Position numbers and translations under genes: made by a program
Part shown: positions 20,383-30,183 of the stretch, in pieces
Layout of the letters: each line of letters opens with the position of its first letter
Position numbering within the stretch: position 1 is the stretch's first letter
Notes under the pieces: generated by a model
Seen by the model: only the letters and a program-made list of their open reading frames with translations
Told to the model about the DNA's origin: nothing
Database searches by the model: none
From: Pleurotus ostreatus/Saccharomyces cerevisiae fusant
Taxonomy: Eukaryota; Opisthokonta
Assembly: GCA_024196135.1 (NCBI GenBank)
Contig: JAMQCK010000297.1
Coordinates: forward strand, 1 to 30,183
Length of the DNA: 30,183 nt
Reading direction: 5' to 3'

Positions 20383-23359
20383 ATGGCTCCGTATGACGAC
20401 TGGAACCGCATCGAGGAAGAAGAGGAGGAGGAGCTGCAGGACACCTCAGTATGTCTTGGCCGCAATTTTGAGTCGGGAACAATACCCGAGAGCTAATTGG
20501 CACCGTCCACCATTTCTCAGTGGCTCGAGGGCAAGCGCGACGTCATCCTGTTCTGCATAGACTGCTCGGAGAGCATGCTCGCGCTGTACGAGGACCCGGA
20601 GTACGAGGACGCGCAGACGTGCCACTTGTTCACGGCGCTGGACGCGGCGATGCAGATACAGAAGAAGAAGATTATTGTGGGGCCGAATGATCAGGTTGGG
20701 ATTATGTTGTTTAATACGGTGAGTTGGCGGGAGGGGTTTGGTGGGTGAGTCGGGATGTGGCTGACGGTTGCGGGAAGACGAGGCGCGGGCCGAGAGGAGG
20801 TCAAGGTTCCGACATCAAGAAGGGGACCTATTTGTATCAACCTATCGGCCCTTTGAGCGCGCCGAGCATACAGGAACTCATCCAATTGCTGAATGGTTAG
20901 GTGGCTTGACCTTGTGGTGGTCTGTATGAACTTATACTGTTACAGCGTTCCGCGACGACAACAACACCCTACGAGAAGAGTTCCCGCCCGTCGAGGATAA
21001 GTATGTGGCCATGGGCGACGTGTTCACGAGTGCGAACTGGATACTGCGAGATGGGTAAGTTGGACTGGCGCATGCATCCGCGTCACACTCATGTTCACCT
21101 GCAGCGCACCAAAGACGGCTACCAAGCGCGTCTTCCTGATCACGAATCAGGACAACCCGCATCCGGGACAAGGCAGTAGACAACTGCTAACAAGCGCGCG
21201 GACGACCCTTGTGGACCTCGCACAGTCAGGCGTCGCCGTCGAGCCCTTCTTCATCAGCACGGAGGACAAGCCGTTCGACGTGTCCAAGTTCTATCGGGTA
21301 TGCATTCTCATAACCTCCCGCCCACCCGTACGTTTCTGACCACTTTTTCTTCAACAGGCCGTCTTGCTACCCAACAACCTCGTCGACGACGACGAAGACC
21401 ACGATCCCTCCAACCCCTCCGTACTCAACGAGGCGATCAGCATTTCGAGAATAGAGGACCTGCTAGCGCAGATGCGGTTCCACGAGGTGCCCAAGAGGGC
21501 GCAGTTTAGGTGAAAGATGGGCGGCTCGCGGTCATACAAAATGCTTACGCTCTCCCCAGTATACCTCTAGAGCTGGGACAGGACTTCGTTATTGGCGTGA
21601 AGGGGTGAGTGTCACGCTCTGAGGCCCGAAATCTTGTCTTACGGTCCTATTAGCTACGGCCTCGTCACCGAGCAGAAGAAGGGCGCCTACCGTTATTTTG
21701 CCGAAACGGAAAATGGGATCAAGGTCGCGGAGAGCCGGACGCTGTATGTGAACGCGGTGCGTCTTGATCCTTGACTTCGCATGCGACATCATGCTTTGTC
21801 TGCCCAAGCACTACCTAGCGTGGATACTGAACAATCTCCTCAGCTCACCAACGAAGAAATCGACAAGACCAAGGTCCTCTTCGGAATGGACTTGGGCGGC
21901 GACAAGGAAGCCGCGGCGGGGAAGACGAGCTCGAACTTTGACCCTAGCGTTATGCGGCTGGTGAAGGCGGGCGAGAGGGTCAGTACTTCCTACGCTCATC
22001 GACACCGTAATACCTAGCGAGACCATCGCCTTTATCGATATTCAGGATCGACTTTGTAAGACGAGCACTGACACCCCCTCCAGCCCTTCTACACCTCCGA
22101 AGAGGTCAAGAAATTTCGGACGCTCGGCCTTGAGCCAGGCATCAAGCTCCTGGGATTCAAAGACGCCGACACGTTGGCGTTCGAAGACAACATCAAGCAC
22201 TCGCACTTCATTTATCCGGATGAGCTGGTGCGTATTCAATCTCCTCCCCTTCATCTCTCCTTCCCCTCCCCGGCTTTCACTCTACACAAATCTCTAGCCC
22301 TAGCTCACACACCCTCTCAGGCCTACTCCGGCAGCAAGCGCACCTTCAGCGCGCTGCTCAAGTCCCTGATCAAGAAGAACAAGATCGGCCTCGTCCGCGT
22401 CCTCACGCGCCGCAATGCAACGCCGACGTTCTGCGCAATGGTGCCGCAGATGGAGCAGACGGACGACGCGGGGTGGACGGAGCCGGCGGGCTTCCATCTT
22501 ATACCGTTGCCGTTTGCGGACGATATAAGGCAGGCGACGGTGGAGAAGGCGTGTAGAGGTAAGTCGCGGTGCCTTGCGTGTATACGGTGTGCTGCGTATC
22601 GAAGGCAGACTGCTTGCGTTGGGACTGCTTGCGTTGGGATCGAATGCTGACGTACTTCCAGCTGGAAAGCCCTTGACGGAGGCCGCCATGCCCTTCATAC
22701 ACAAGATCACCATCAAGAGAGGCGGCTATCCGCCGGATAGTTATCCCAATCCAGGTGCGTTCATACCAACGAAGACGCCTATTCGCCGACCCTTACATTT
22801 GTTGAGCTCTGGCCTACCACAACGAACAGCTGCAAGCCAGCGCCTTCCGCGAGGAGTACGACCCTAGCGAGTTCGAGGACCAGACGTTGCCCGCGTACGA
22901 CTCGATGCACAAGGTCAGTGGTGATGTGCCAGGGCTTGTTGTACTAGCTAACCACCAAACGCGTTCAGAAAATCGGCTCCTTGATCAAGACATGGAAAGA
23001 GGCCCTTGTCATGGACGACAGTGCGGATGTCGTCGAGGCGCCGCCGGCGAAGGCGGGGACTAAGCGGAAAGCGGTTAGTATCCAACCGCGCTCAGCTGTG
23101 TCCTTCATGCTCACTCGTGCACTCGCAGGACATCAGCGTCGACGAAGCTGAGATCCGCGCCAAGTACGACAATGATACCATGAGCAAGGTGAGCAGTCTG
23201 CTTCCAAGCCATCCTACGCGTGCCAAATTGATTCCCTATCCCTGACAGCTCCGCGTCGACCAGCTCAAGGAGTTTCTGAAGAGCAAGAGCCTGCCAGTCT
23301 CGGGAAAGAAGGCAGACCTAATTGACCGCGTGTCCGAGTACTTCGACAGGAAGGGCTAA
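20383..23359 (+). CDS. ku70: Ku70, ATP-dependent DNA helicase/DNA-end-binding subunit with SAP domain
   Basis: Nuclear DNA-end-binding protein; with Ku80 it starts non-homologous end joining and protects telomeres. Sixteen coding exons: 20383-20448, 20521-20718, 20778-20895, 20946-21054, 21105-21297, 21358-21509, 21560-21604, 21654-21756, 21844-21978, 22084-22227, 22321-22558, 22662-22754, 22807-22913, 22969-23073, 23129-23188, 23249-23359; 658 residues. Ku N-terminal von Willebrand-like domain about 24-240 (RDVILFCIDCSESML, QGSDIKKGTYLYQPIGP, KRVFLITNQDNPHP). Core beta-barrel about 260-500 (GQDFVIGVKGYGLVT, FIYPDEL, GLVRVLTRRNATPTFCAMVP, GFHLIPLPFADDIR). C-terminal arm (ALAYHNEQLQASAFREEYD). 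SAP DNA-binding domain 623-656 (LRVDQLKEFLKSKSL, GKKADLIDRV). Two donors are non-consensus (GTTAGG after exon 3, GTTAGT after exon 14). Exon 13 uses the acceptor at 22806; the later AACAG would break the frame. Confidence 0.97.
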
Positions 23360-23510
23360 TGTGGATGTGATTCTTGCTTCGCGTCCGACTACACTACAGC
23401 AGATGTTTATAGTACATACTAGATCTTGGTTAATTCGCATTCAATGCATGTCCGCCGTTTCAGCACATTGTCACGACTGCCATAGCTACCATACCATGCG
23501 AATCAGCGCT

Positions 23511-24437
23511 TCACGCCTCCGCCGGCGCCGACCGAATGAGGAAGAAATTCGCTGCGACGAGCTTCAGCCCGTATTTCTCCCCAAACTCCACCCCGTTCCA
23601 GCTGCGGCGCTCTTCCAGTGCGGCGCCGTACTCGGGTGCACCTTCGAGTATGGCGAACGAGTCCGCGGCGGGCTCTTGGAAGAGGAGGAAGGCTTGGGTG
23701 GGAGGGTCAGTGGGCGTATGGTGTGTATACGAGAACACATCAGGACGACCACGCACTGTATCGATGCAGCCCGCTACCCGGACGAGGGCCAGGTGGCCGG
23801 TATGGCGTCGTGGCCGTCTTCATCTTGAGGGCGGCCAGATTGTTCGTCGTGGTAGAGGTGGCGGCAGGTGCTTTCAGCCCTGTGATCTATTAGGCCGTAA
23901 GTCCACTTCGCATTTTCCGCCAATGCGAACACCCCACGCCGCCTGCGCAGCGTGTCACATTCAAGGAAAGGTCATTACTTACCACCCAATGCCTGAAAGA
24001 CCTGAACTGTGGATTCTCGCGCGACGGCGCGTCGGGGTCGAGCATCACGAGCGTGTACGTTGCCTCCTGCGCCGCAGCTCCCGCCTGGACCTGACCCGTA
24101 CCCGGCTCGGCGACGCTCATGGGGGAGAAGATGATATCGGGCTCATCGACGGTGTCCTCGAGGGGGATCTCTTCGCCTATTGTGAGGCTATGTAAGTCGG
24201 TGATGTGCGGTGTACGGGTGGTGGTACGATGAAGGTGTGGAAGGGAGAGGGAACGGATGATGCGGAGGGGAAGGGTTGATGCAGGACGGAATCCAACGCA
24301 CCGATCGTAACCTTCCTCCCACTTGGGAACACGATGGAGAAGACGCCAGAGGGGTAGAAGGACTCGGGGAGGACATCGGGGATGAGCTGCTCGCGCTTGA
24401 GCGCGGTGACGACGGTGGACAGGGGATCGAGGGACAT
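23511..24437 (-). CDS. phosphatidylethanolamine-binding protein (PEBP) family
   Basis: PEBP/TFS1-like protein; in yeast TFS1 inhibits carboxypeptidase Y and Ras-GAP, but the role here is not shown. Minus coding exons 24437-24302, 24176-23983, 23886-23757 and 23692-23511 give 213 residues. Ligand-pocket motifs are present: LVMLDPDAPSR (92-98 core), FRHWV (106-110) and GPRPGSGLHRYTFLLFQEP (HR at 151-152). The C-terminal helix FGEKYGLKLVAANFFLIRS is typical. The first intron uses the second of two nearby acceptors (AATAG, 24177); the earlier one would introduce a stop. No signal peptide. It converges on Ku70 with only 151 bp between stop codons, so the 3'UTRs probably overlap or abut. Confidence 0.94.
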
Positions 24438-24888
24438 GGTGAAGTGCAAGTGCTCAAGCAGAGGGTGACCAGGGTGGAGTCGACGATGAGGAGTGCAGGT
24501 CAGCCACTAGTGCGTGACTTAGTCGAGTCCGAGGGTGCGTAGGCCACGATGGAGGGGAGGGGACGAACGTCAGTCGCATGCGCTCGCGATCCAGCTCTGT
24601 ATAAGTACCTTGTGGGTTGACGTTGGCGGTCCGTCATGCGCGGGTCAGCGGGCCGCCTCAATCTTCCCCACCTGGCTCCGTGTGATGTGATGATAACTCA
24701 CCGAACCTTCTCTGCGGTGAGAGTACGATGTAAACATCGAGTAATCGAGCGAAATTGAGCGCAATGGCACAACATGTATAGGGCAGAGGGGATAGGGATA
24801 CACGTTACATGCATACGACAACAGGATAACCGACACAATAAACAAGGGCGGCTGGAGGAATGTGCAAGGGGAAAGACATGAGAGGCGT
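24438..24888. other. intergenic: PEBP promoter and H2A 3'UTR
   Basis: About 450 bp with no gene. A weak minus-strand TTATACA near 24600 could be the PEBP TATA element. Confidence 0.5.
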
Positions 24889-25673
<785 letters not shown>

Positions 25674-26022
25674 GTTAGTACTGTGGGGAGGCCTCTTGGG
25701 TTTCGCGGGAGGGGGGAAGGTGGTGGTACGGAATCAAGATTGATCGTCCGCCTCTGACGCGCGAGCCCTATATAAGGGGGATCACGTGAGACAATCAACG
25801 CGTCGGACAAAGCTACACAAACAACGCGGTACCAGGCGCGTCCTTCAACGCACTGCGACAAAGCACAAGGAAGTCATATTTCCTCTTGACCCTCGGCGGT
25901 ATCGAGTTATTTTATGACAGACTTATTCAATGGTATTCTAAGTGCGGGAACTGATGAGCAATGGCTAGATTCGGCCTGGGAAGTACATTTCTACAGCCGC
26001 GAAACAAATCTACCTGCAAGCC
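25674..26022. other. H2A promoter and 3' flank of tandem-family copy A
   Basis: About 350 bp with the TATA box and E-box noted separately. Nothing else is recognised. Confidence 0.5.
25770..25777 (-). promoter_or_regulatory. TATA-like box of H2A
   Basis: CTTATATA on the minus strand about 97-104 nt upstream of the ATG. A palindromic CACGTG (E-box) at 25783-25788 lies just upstream of it. Confidence 0.5.
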
Positions 26023-27350
26023 TCACATCCTCGAATTCCTCCACGTAGACGAAGAAATCAAGAGCTCCAGTTTCTTTGGCTTCACTCTAGACAGCGAGGT
26101 CTTGGCAGGGGATGCGAATATATGGCGCAGAGACGCTAGAGCCCGCGTGAGTGAACAACAAACAAGGCAACGCGTTAGACGTACGCAAACGAGCCTTGAT
26201 CCTCCGAAAGACAGGCACAAGACTTGAGGGAACCGGCCATCTTAACTGTGTTGGACGAGCTTCGATCCGATGCGCCTCAATGGCCGCCGTGTAGTATTCG
26301 TCGTCGCGGCGTCGGATCTCCTCTTTCAATTGACGGACGCGCTCCTCATAATCCGACCGTATCCTGTCGTGTCATTAGCGTACTGCTACCGTCAATTAGT
26401 AGTAGCACTCACTTTTTGATGGTGTGTAGCTCTTCCATAAATCCAGCAGGGGAAGGAGGCGCGTCCAGAGAGCTAAGGTCATACGAAAGAGGCACAATTA
26501 CCGGCGCCACAGTGCCATGCTCCGCTCGAAGAACGAGGGAATGGTGCATGTTCTCGACATTGGCGGGATCATCGGCATCGATGGAGTCCGTTGAGCGCGC
26601 ATCTTGCTCATCGTCGTCGGCGTGAGTGGGATCAGAGGCAGACGTGTCACGGCTTCCGCCATCCGAGCATGCATCGTCATTGAGGAAGATGCCCTGAGCG
26701 GCCCAAACCCGGTCCTGGGCTTCAATCTCTGCGTCCAGAATTTGCCAATAGGGCGTGTCACAGAGGTCTCTGTCTGCATATTTCATGCTCAGGAGGGTTC
26801 CTTCACTGACAGAAGCGGGCGGGGGTGTGAGTCCCTTCGCCGCACAGTCGCGCAAGCATTCCCTTCGCTCTTCGTCGTCTCTGAGCAGAAGATTGAGCGC
26901 AAGACTCTCACCAGGGCCCAGAGAATGAGCTGGGTTATTGATCTCCAGGACCTCTTTCCTAATCCAGACATACGCGCGGTGCAGCGAGACGTGGTAGCAG
27001 TCATCCCAAGGTAATGGATAGCAGCAGTGAGCAGGTCTGCGGCCTTCCGGGTGTTGGGTGTTCGGTCGAATGGGAGTGCACATGCGAGATTCAAAGAACT
27101 GTGCTGGATCGTCGGACGGGAGGCCCTGTTGGACGAGCGCGATATATTGAGGGTTGCTGTGATGCTAATGTCCGTTAGTTTTGCCCATTGTCGGGAGAGT
27201 ACCAAGACGTACCGCATACGCGCATGCCACATAGATACCAGGCTCGATCTCACGAGCGGCCTTGGCTACTTCCTCGTCGTCTATGTCCTGCAGAGACGCG
27301 ACAGGGTCCAGGCGGAAAGTGAAGTACGAGCCGCAGTCCGGGAAAGACAT
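26023..27350 (-). CDS. uncharacterised tandem-family protein, copy A
   Basis: I know no function for this family. Minus coding exons 27350-27213, 27164-26413, 26363-26185 and 26135-26023 give 393 residues. The N-terminus is MSFPDCGSYFTFRLDPVASL followed by an acidic helix (DIDDEEVAKAAREIEPGIY). Next is a compact Cys/His/Pro-rich block (SRMCTPIRPNTQHPEG, AHCCYPLPWDDCYHVSLHR). A long Asp/Ser-rich acidic linker follows, then VAPVIVPLSYDLSSLDAPPS and a charged coiled coil (IRSDYEERVRQLKEEIRRRD). The tail is short and basic. No signal peptide or membrane helix; probably intracellular. The last intron (49 nt) is inferred because the spliced tail aligns with the tails of the two other copies; unspliced, the protein ends differently. 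Exon 1 is 138 nt in both copies where it is visible. Confidence 0.8.
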
Positions 27351-27788
27351 GTTGGATGGGTTCGGGGCGTTGGGAGGAAAGGATGAGTTGCAGTTGCGTT
27401 GCCATCGGCGCGCCTATAAGAGCCATTAGGCAGTGTCCAAAAGACAATTGAGCACAACTTGATGGCGCCAGACAAGGAACAAAGGGCATGTGCCGGAACG
27501 GCACTCGGCCTCGGACCGTGCCGACGGTGCTATTGTTCTCGATATGGTATCACTTGTCTTCAGATCCGGCTTGACAACGGCGCTGAGCAGCCTGAGCGGT
27601 ACCGCCGACACTGCCGGGGCGAATCGCACGACCTCACACAGCGCGTATTGATCCACAAAAACTGGTACACGATAGAAGAAAACATGTCATAGATTATGGT
27701 CAACAAGTAAGTACTGCAAATACATCATGATAGATTCTTCGGCCAGCGAAGCGCTCGACCACCGACTAGAAGTCCGGTGACGCAGACC
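27351..27788. other. intergenic between copies A and B
   Basis: Holds the copy A promoter and the copy B 3' flank. No additional gene is seen. Confidence 0.6.
27415..27538 (-). promoter_or_regulatory. promoter of copy A, shared with copy B
   Basis: Contains TATAAG (plus strand 27415-27420), CAATTGAGCA (27445-27454) and GTGCTATTGTTC (27527-27538). The same three strings occur in the same order and at similar distances upstream of copy B. They lie 65 to 188 nt before the start codon. Confidence 0.6.
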
Positions 27789-29193
27789 TCATGCCTTCCG
27801 CTGCCGCGCAGAAGGGAAGAGCGGTGGATTTTGTTTTCTTGACTTGACTCTCACATTCGACGGGAAAATTCTTGCTAGCCACGCACGCCTTGAACGCAGA
27901 GATACTGAAATTGACAGAGTCAGTTAATGGACGACGGGTTCGGTCGTTTTACGCACCCAAGCGAGCTTTCATCTTCGTAGTGAAAGACATAAACAGAGGA
28001 TTTGGCCCCTTATACTGCGCCGAGCGACCTTCCGCATAGTGTGCCTCGATGGCCGCCGTGTAGTAATCGTCATCGCGGCGGCGAACTTCGTCCTTTAGCC
28101 GTCGGATACGTTCCTCATAATCCGCTCGTATCCTTGCAGGTGATCAGCGTACTGCCTCATTCCATGACTAGCGTACTTACTTCCTAATGGTGTTTAACTC
28201 TTCCAAGAACCCGGTCGGCGAAGGAGGTGCGGTGAGGGTGCTCAGGTCGTAGGAAAGGGGTACGATGACTGGCGACACGTCACCCAAGTCCGCGCGATGA
28301 GTGAAGACAGCAAGTAGATCGTTGTCGACGTCCGATGCATCGTCAGCCTCCGGTATCAATCCGATTGCGGCGGCGGACTCGTGAGCTTCATTCACGGACT
28401 GAATCGTATCAGGAGCAGGCGGGTTGCCGAGGCCGGCGTCCCCACCATCTGAGTAATCGCTGGCATCGGTGTAGTCGGTCTCAGCGTCCCAATCCTCGTC
28501 AATTTCGACGTGCAGCTGGAGGGGAGGTTGAGCGAGGCGCTCGGCCCGCTCAGCAGCCAATATCTGCCAGTAAGGAACGTCTGAAAGGTCACTATCTGCA
28601 CCTCTCATGCATGCGAGCGTCAGATCGCTGGGTGCAGCGGGAGGTGGTGCGATCTCCTTCGCCGCACAATCGCGCAGGAGTTCTCGACGCTGCTCATCGT
28701 CTTGGAGCATGTACCGGAGGACCACACACTCGGAGGAGCTTAGCGAATGAGGAGGATCCTCGTCACGACAGTCGGTCCGGACCCGCACACGTGTCCTGTG
28801 AAGAGAGACGTGATAGCAGTCATCCCAGGGTAGTGGATGGCAGCAGTGAGCAGGTCGACGGCCTTCTGGGTGGCGAGTGTTGGGTCGAATGGGAACACAC
28901 ATTCGCGATTCAAGGAATTCCTCGGGTTTGTCGGGCGGGAGGCCTTGCTGAACGAGAGCGATGGTCGCGACTTCGTATGCTGGGGGGAGTTGTGGGGCGC
29001 CAATGGTCTGAAGGCCGTCAGTCTCTAGAATTCATTGAGCCAGGGCACTGCGCACCATGATCGTGCTGGCTACGTAAATTTGGGGCGATATCCTGCGAGC
29101 AGCCTCGGCGACTTCCTCGTCCTCGATGTCCTGCAAAGAGGCGACAGGGTCCAGACGGAAAGTGTAATAAGCGCCGTTATCGGGGAAAGACAT
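27789..29193 (-). CDS. uncharacterised tandem-family protein, copy B
   Basis: Second full member of the family; no known function. Minus coding exons 29193-29056, 29007-28181, 28132-27957 and 27904-27789 give 418 residues. It matches copy A in the N-terminus (MSFPDNGAYYTFRLDPVASL), the Cys/Pro block (SRMCVPIRPNTRHPEG, AHCCHPLPWDDCYHVSLHR), the VSPVIVPLSYDLSTLTAPPS block and the coiled coil (IRADYEERIRRLKDEVRRRD). The acidic middle region is about 25 residues longer and hardly alignable. The C-terminal tail (SLRSRRAWLARIF...) is strongly basic. Intron 1 ends at CTTCAG (29008), not at the nearer CCCCAG, because only that keeps the conserved IALVQQGLP frame. Intron positions and phases equal those of copy A, so the pair arose by duplication. 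Confidence 0.82.
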
Positions 29194-29706
29194 GTTTGCA
29201 GCGACGATGAGAGTGCGAAGTAAGGAGTTGCTGAGTTGTCATCAAGCCGTATATAAGAGCCGTTGCGCGACTTCCAGAATACAATTGAGCAAGACATGGC
29301 CGTAACGAACAAGGGACAAAGGAGTGCGCCGTCGGAACAAGGTCCCGGGCCGTGCCGGCGCATTGCCACACCGGCCCGTGCTATTGTTCCCAATTTGGCA
29401 GCATCCATGCATCGAGTGGGATAGTCGTCCCTGCAGGCAGAAGCGCCGGTAGATCTTGCATTTGCGGCGTACGGGCGCTCATACAATCATCAGGTGCGGC
29501 CTACATCACCATTGAGAGGGTCTTACTATGGCATACGACTTACACAGAGTAGACTTCAAGTGCGTGCGACGTAGGGCGATTCGTATAATAGCATGTCAAA
29601 AAGGCATTAAGGATCGTGGTAGATGAGACGACGTCAATCAAAATGCCTGCTTCGACTGGCGAAGCAAACCAGGGTATACTAAAACCGATTCATGCGCAAA
29701 CAAACC
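29194..29706. other. intergenic between copies B and C
   Basis: About 510 bp with the copy B promoter and the 3' flank of copy C. No further gene is seen. Confidence 0.6.
29250..29389 (-). promoter_or_regulatory. promoter of copy B, shared with copy A
   Basis: TATATAAG (plus strand 29250-29257), CAATTGAGCA (29282-29291) and GTGCTATTGTTC (29378-29389) match copy A in order and spacing, within 57 to 196 nt of the start codon. Confidence 0.6.
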
Positions 29707-30183
29707 TCACGACCTCGAACGCTTCCAAACGGACGAGAACATCAACAACCTCAGCTTCCTTGGCTGCGCCTTCGACGGCGAGGAGCTGACCGGCGACGCG
29801 GACCTACGGCGCAAAGACACTGGAGCCATCCGAGTCAGTCGACGAGAAACACGAGAGCACTTCGAACGCACCCAAGCGCGCTTTGACTTTGTTAGTCAAT
29901 GGCACGAAGCCTCCGAGGAGCGGCCACTTGGATTGCACCGGGGTTTCTGCGACACGACGCGCTTGGATGTCCGCTATGTACTCGTCGTCGCGGCGTTGGA
30001 CCTCTTGTTTGAGCTTTCGTACGCGTTCTTCGTAGTCCGACCGTATTCTGTCAAGTGATGAGTACGTTGTCGCTCTATAAACCTGTCGCACTCACTTCTT
30101 GATCGCGTCCAACTCTTCCATGAACCCGGCTGGCGAAGGGGGCGCAGACATGGTGCTTAAGTCGTACGAGAGCGGCACGATGA
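29707..30183 (-). CDS. uncharacterised tandem-family protein, copy C (5' part outside window)
   Basis: Third member, cut by the right edge. Visible minus exons: >30183-30096, 30047-29872 and 29819-29707. The preserved part is IVPLSYDLSTMSAPPSPAGF, then MEELDAIKK, the coiled coil IRSDYEERVRKLKQEVQRRD, KVKARL and a basic tail ending in KRSRS. Exon 3 is 176 nt, as in copy B, and exon 4 is 113 nt, as in copy A. As in copy A, reading through the last intron leaves an alternative short C-terminus; the spliced form is preferred because all three copies then share SLR at the start of the last exon. The N-terminus and promoter must lie beyond the window. Confidence 0.75.

Larger units (their letters stand above)
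26023..30183 (-). repeat. tandem gene array, at least three copies
   Basis: Three same-strand paralogues at a spacing of roughly 1.8-1.9 kb, with equal intron positions and, for A and B, similar promoters. The array runs off the right edge, so more copies may exist. Confidence 0.85.

Noticed and set aside
26023..30183. Tandem array as a transposon or CRISPR-like repeat
   Set aside because: Units are intron-containing genes with conserved coding frames and no terminal repeats, transposase or regular short spacers.

Overview
This window is nuclear DNA from a filamentous basidiomycete. I infer Agaricomycetes, possibly a polypore-like wood or litter fungus, but no marker here fixes the order. 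The reasons are GC-rich coding sequence, very short GT-AG introns (mostly 48-60 nt) with CTGAC/CTAAC-type branch sites, dense gene packing on both strands, a tRNA with a short intron after the anticodon, and eukaryote-only genes (Ku70, RPB11, histone H2A, ribosomal protein uL15). No bacterial operons, CRISPR arrays, rRNA genes or recognisable transposons are visible. All gene models below were assembled by hand from splice signals and reading-frame continuity; every junction listed keeps the frame.

Layout from left to right. The minus-strand gene at 1-2218 is a BSC6-like MFS transporter whose 3' end lies outside the window. A 1.7 kb stretch without a recognisable gene follows. At 3926-6283 (+) is an MGRN1/LOG2-like RING E3 ligase with a large insertion inside its RING. 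At 7236-7973 (-) is an unrecognised basic nuclear-looking protein. At 9102-11042 (-) is a secreted esterase-like-phytase-domain protein. A tRNA-Thr(AGT) with an intron lies at 11671-11762 (-). At 11944-13244 (-) is a histidine phosphatase (phosphoglycerate-mutase-like), and at 13849-15416 (+) an uncharacterised coiled-coil protein.

The central block is housekeeping. Ribosomal protein uL15 (15719-16272, -) and RNA polymerase II subunit RPB11 (17217-17770, +) are divergent, and each probably has a 5'UTR intron ending at or just before its ATG. After a 1.3 kb repeat-containing gap come a four-TM membrane protein (19114-19993, +), the full 16-exon Ku70 gene with a C-terminal SAP domain (20383-23359, +), a convergent PEBP-family gene (23511-24437, -), and a histone H2A gene split into 8 coding exons, including a start-codon-only exon and a 10-nt microexon (24889-25673, -).

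The right end (26023-30183) is the least ordinary part: three tandem, same-strand copies of one uncharacterised gene family. They share exon structure. The two copies whose starts are inside the window also share promoter elements, while their acidic middle region and C-terminal tail have diverged. This is a recent, probably lineage-specific expansion. The other genes look like independent housekeeping or accessory loci; I see no sign of a metabolic cluster.
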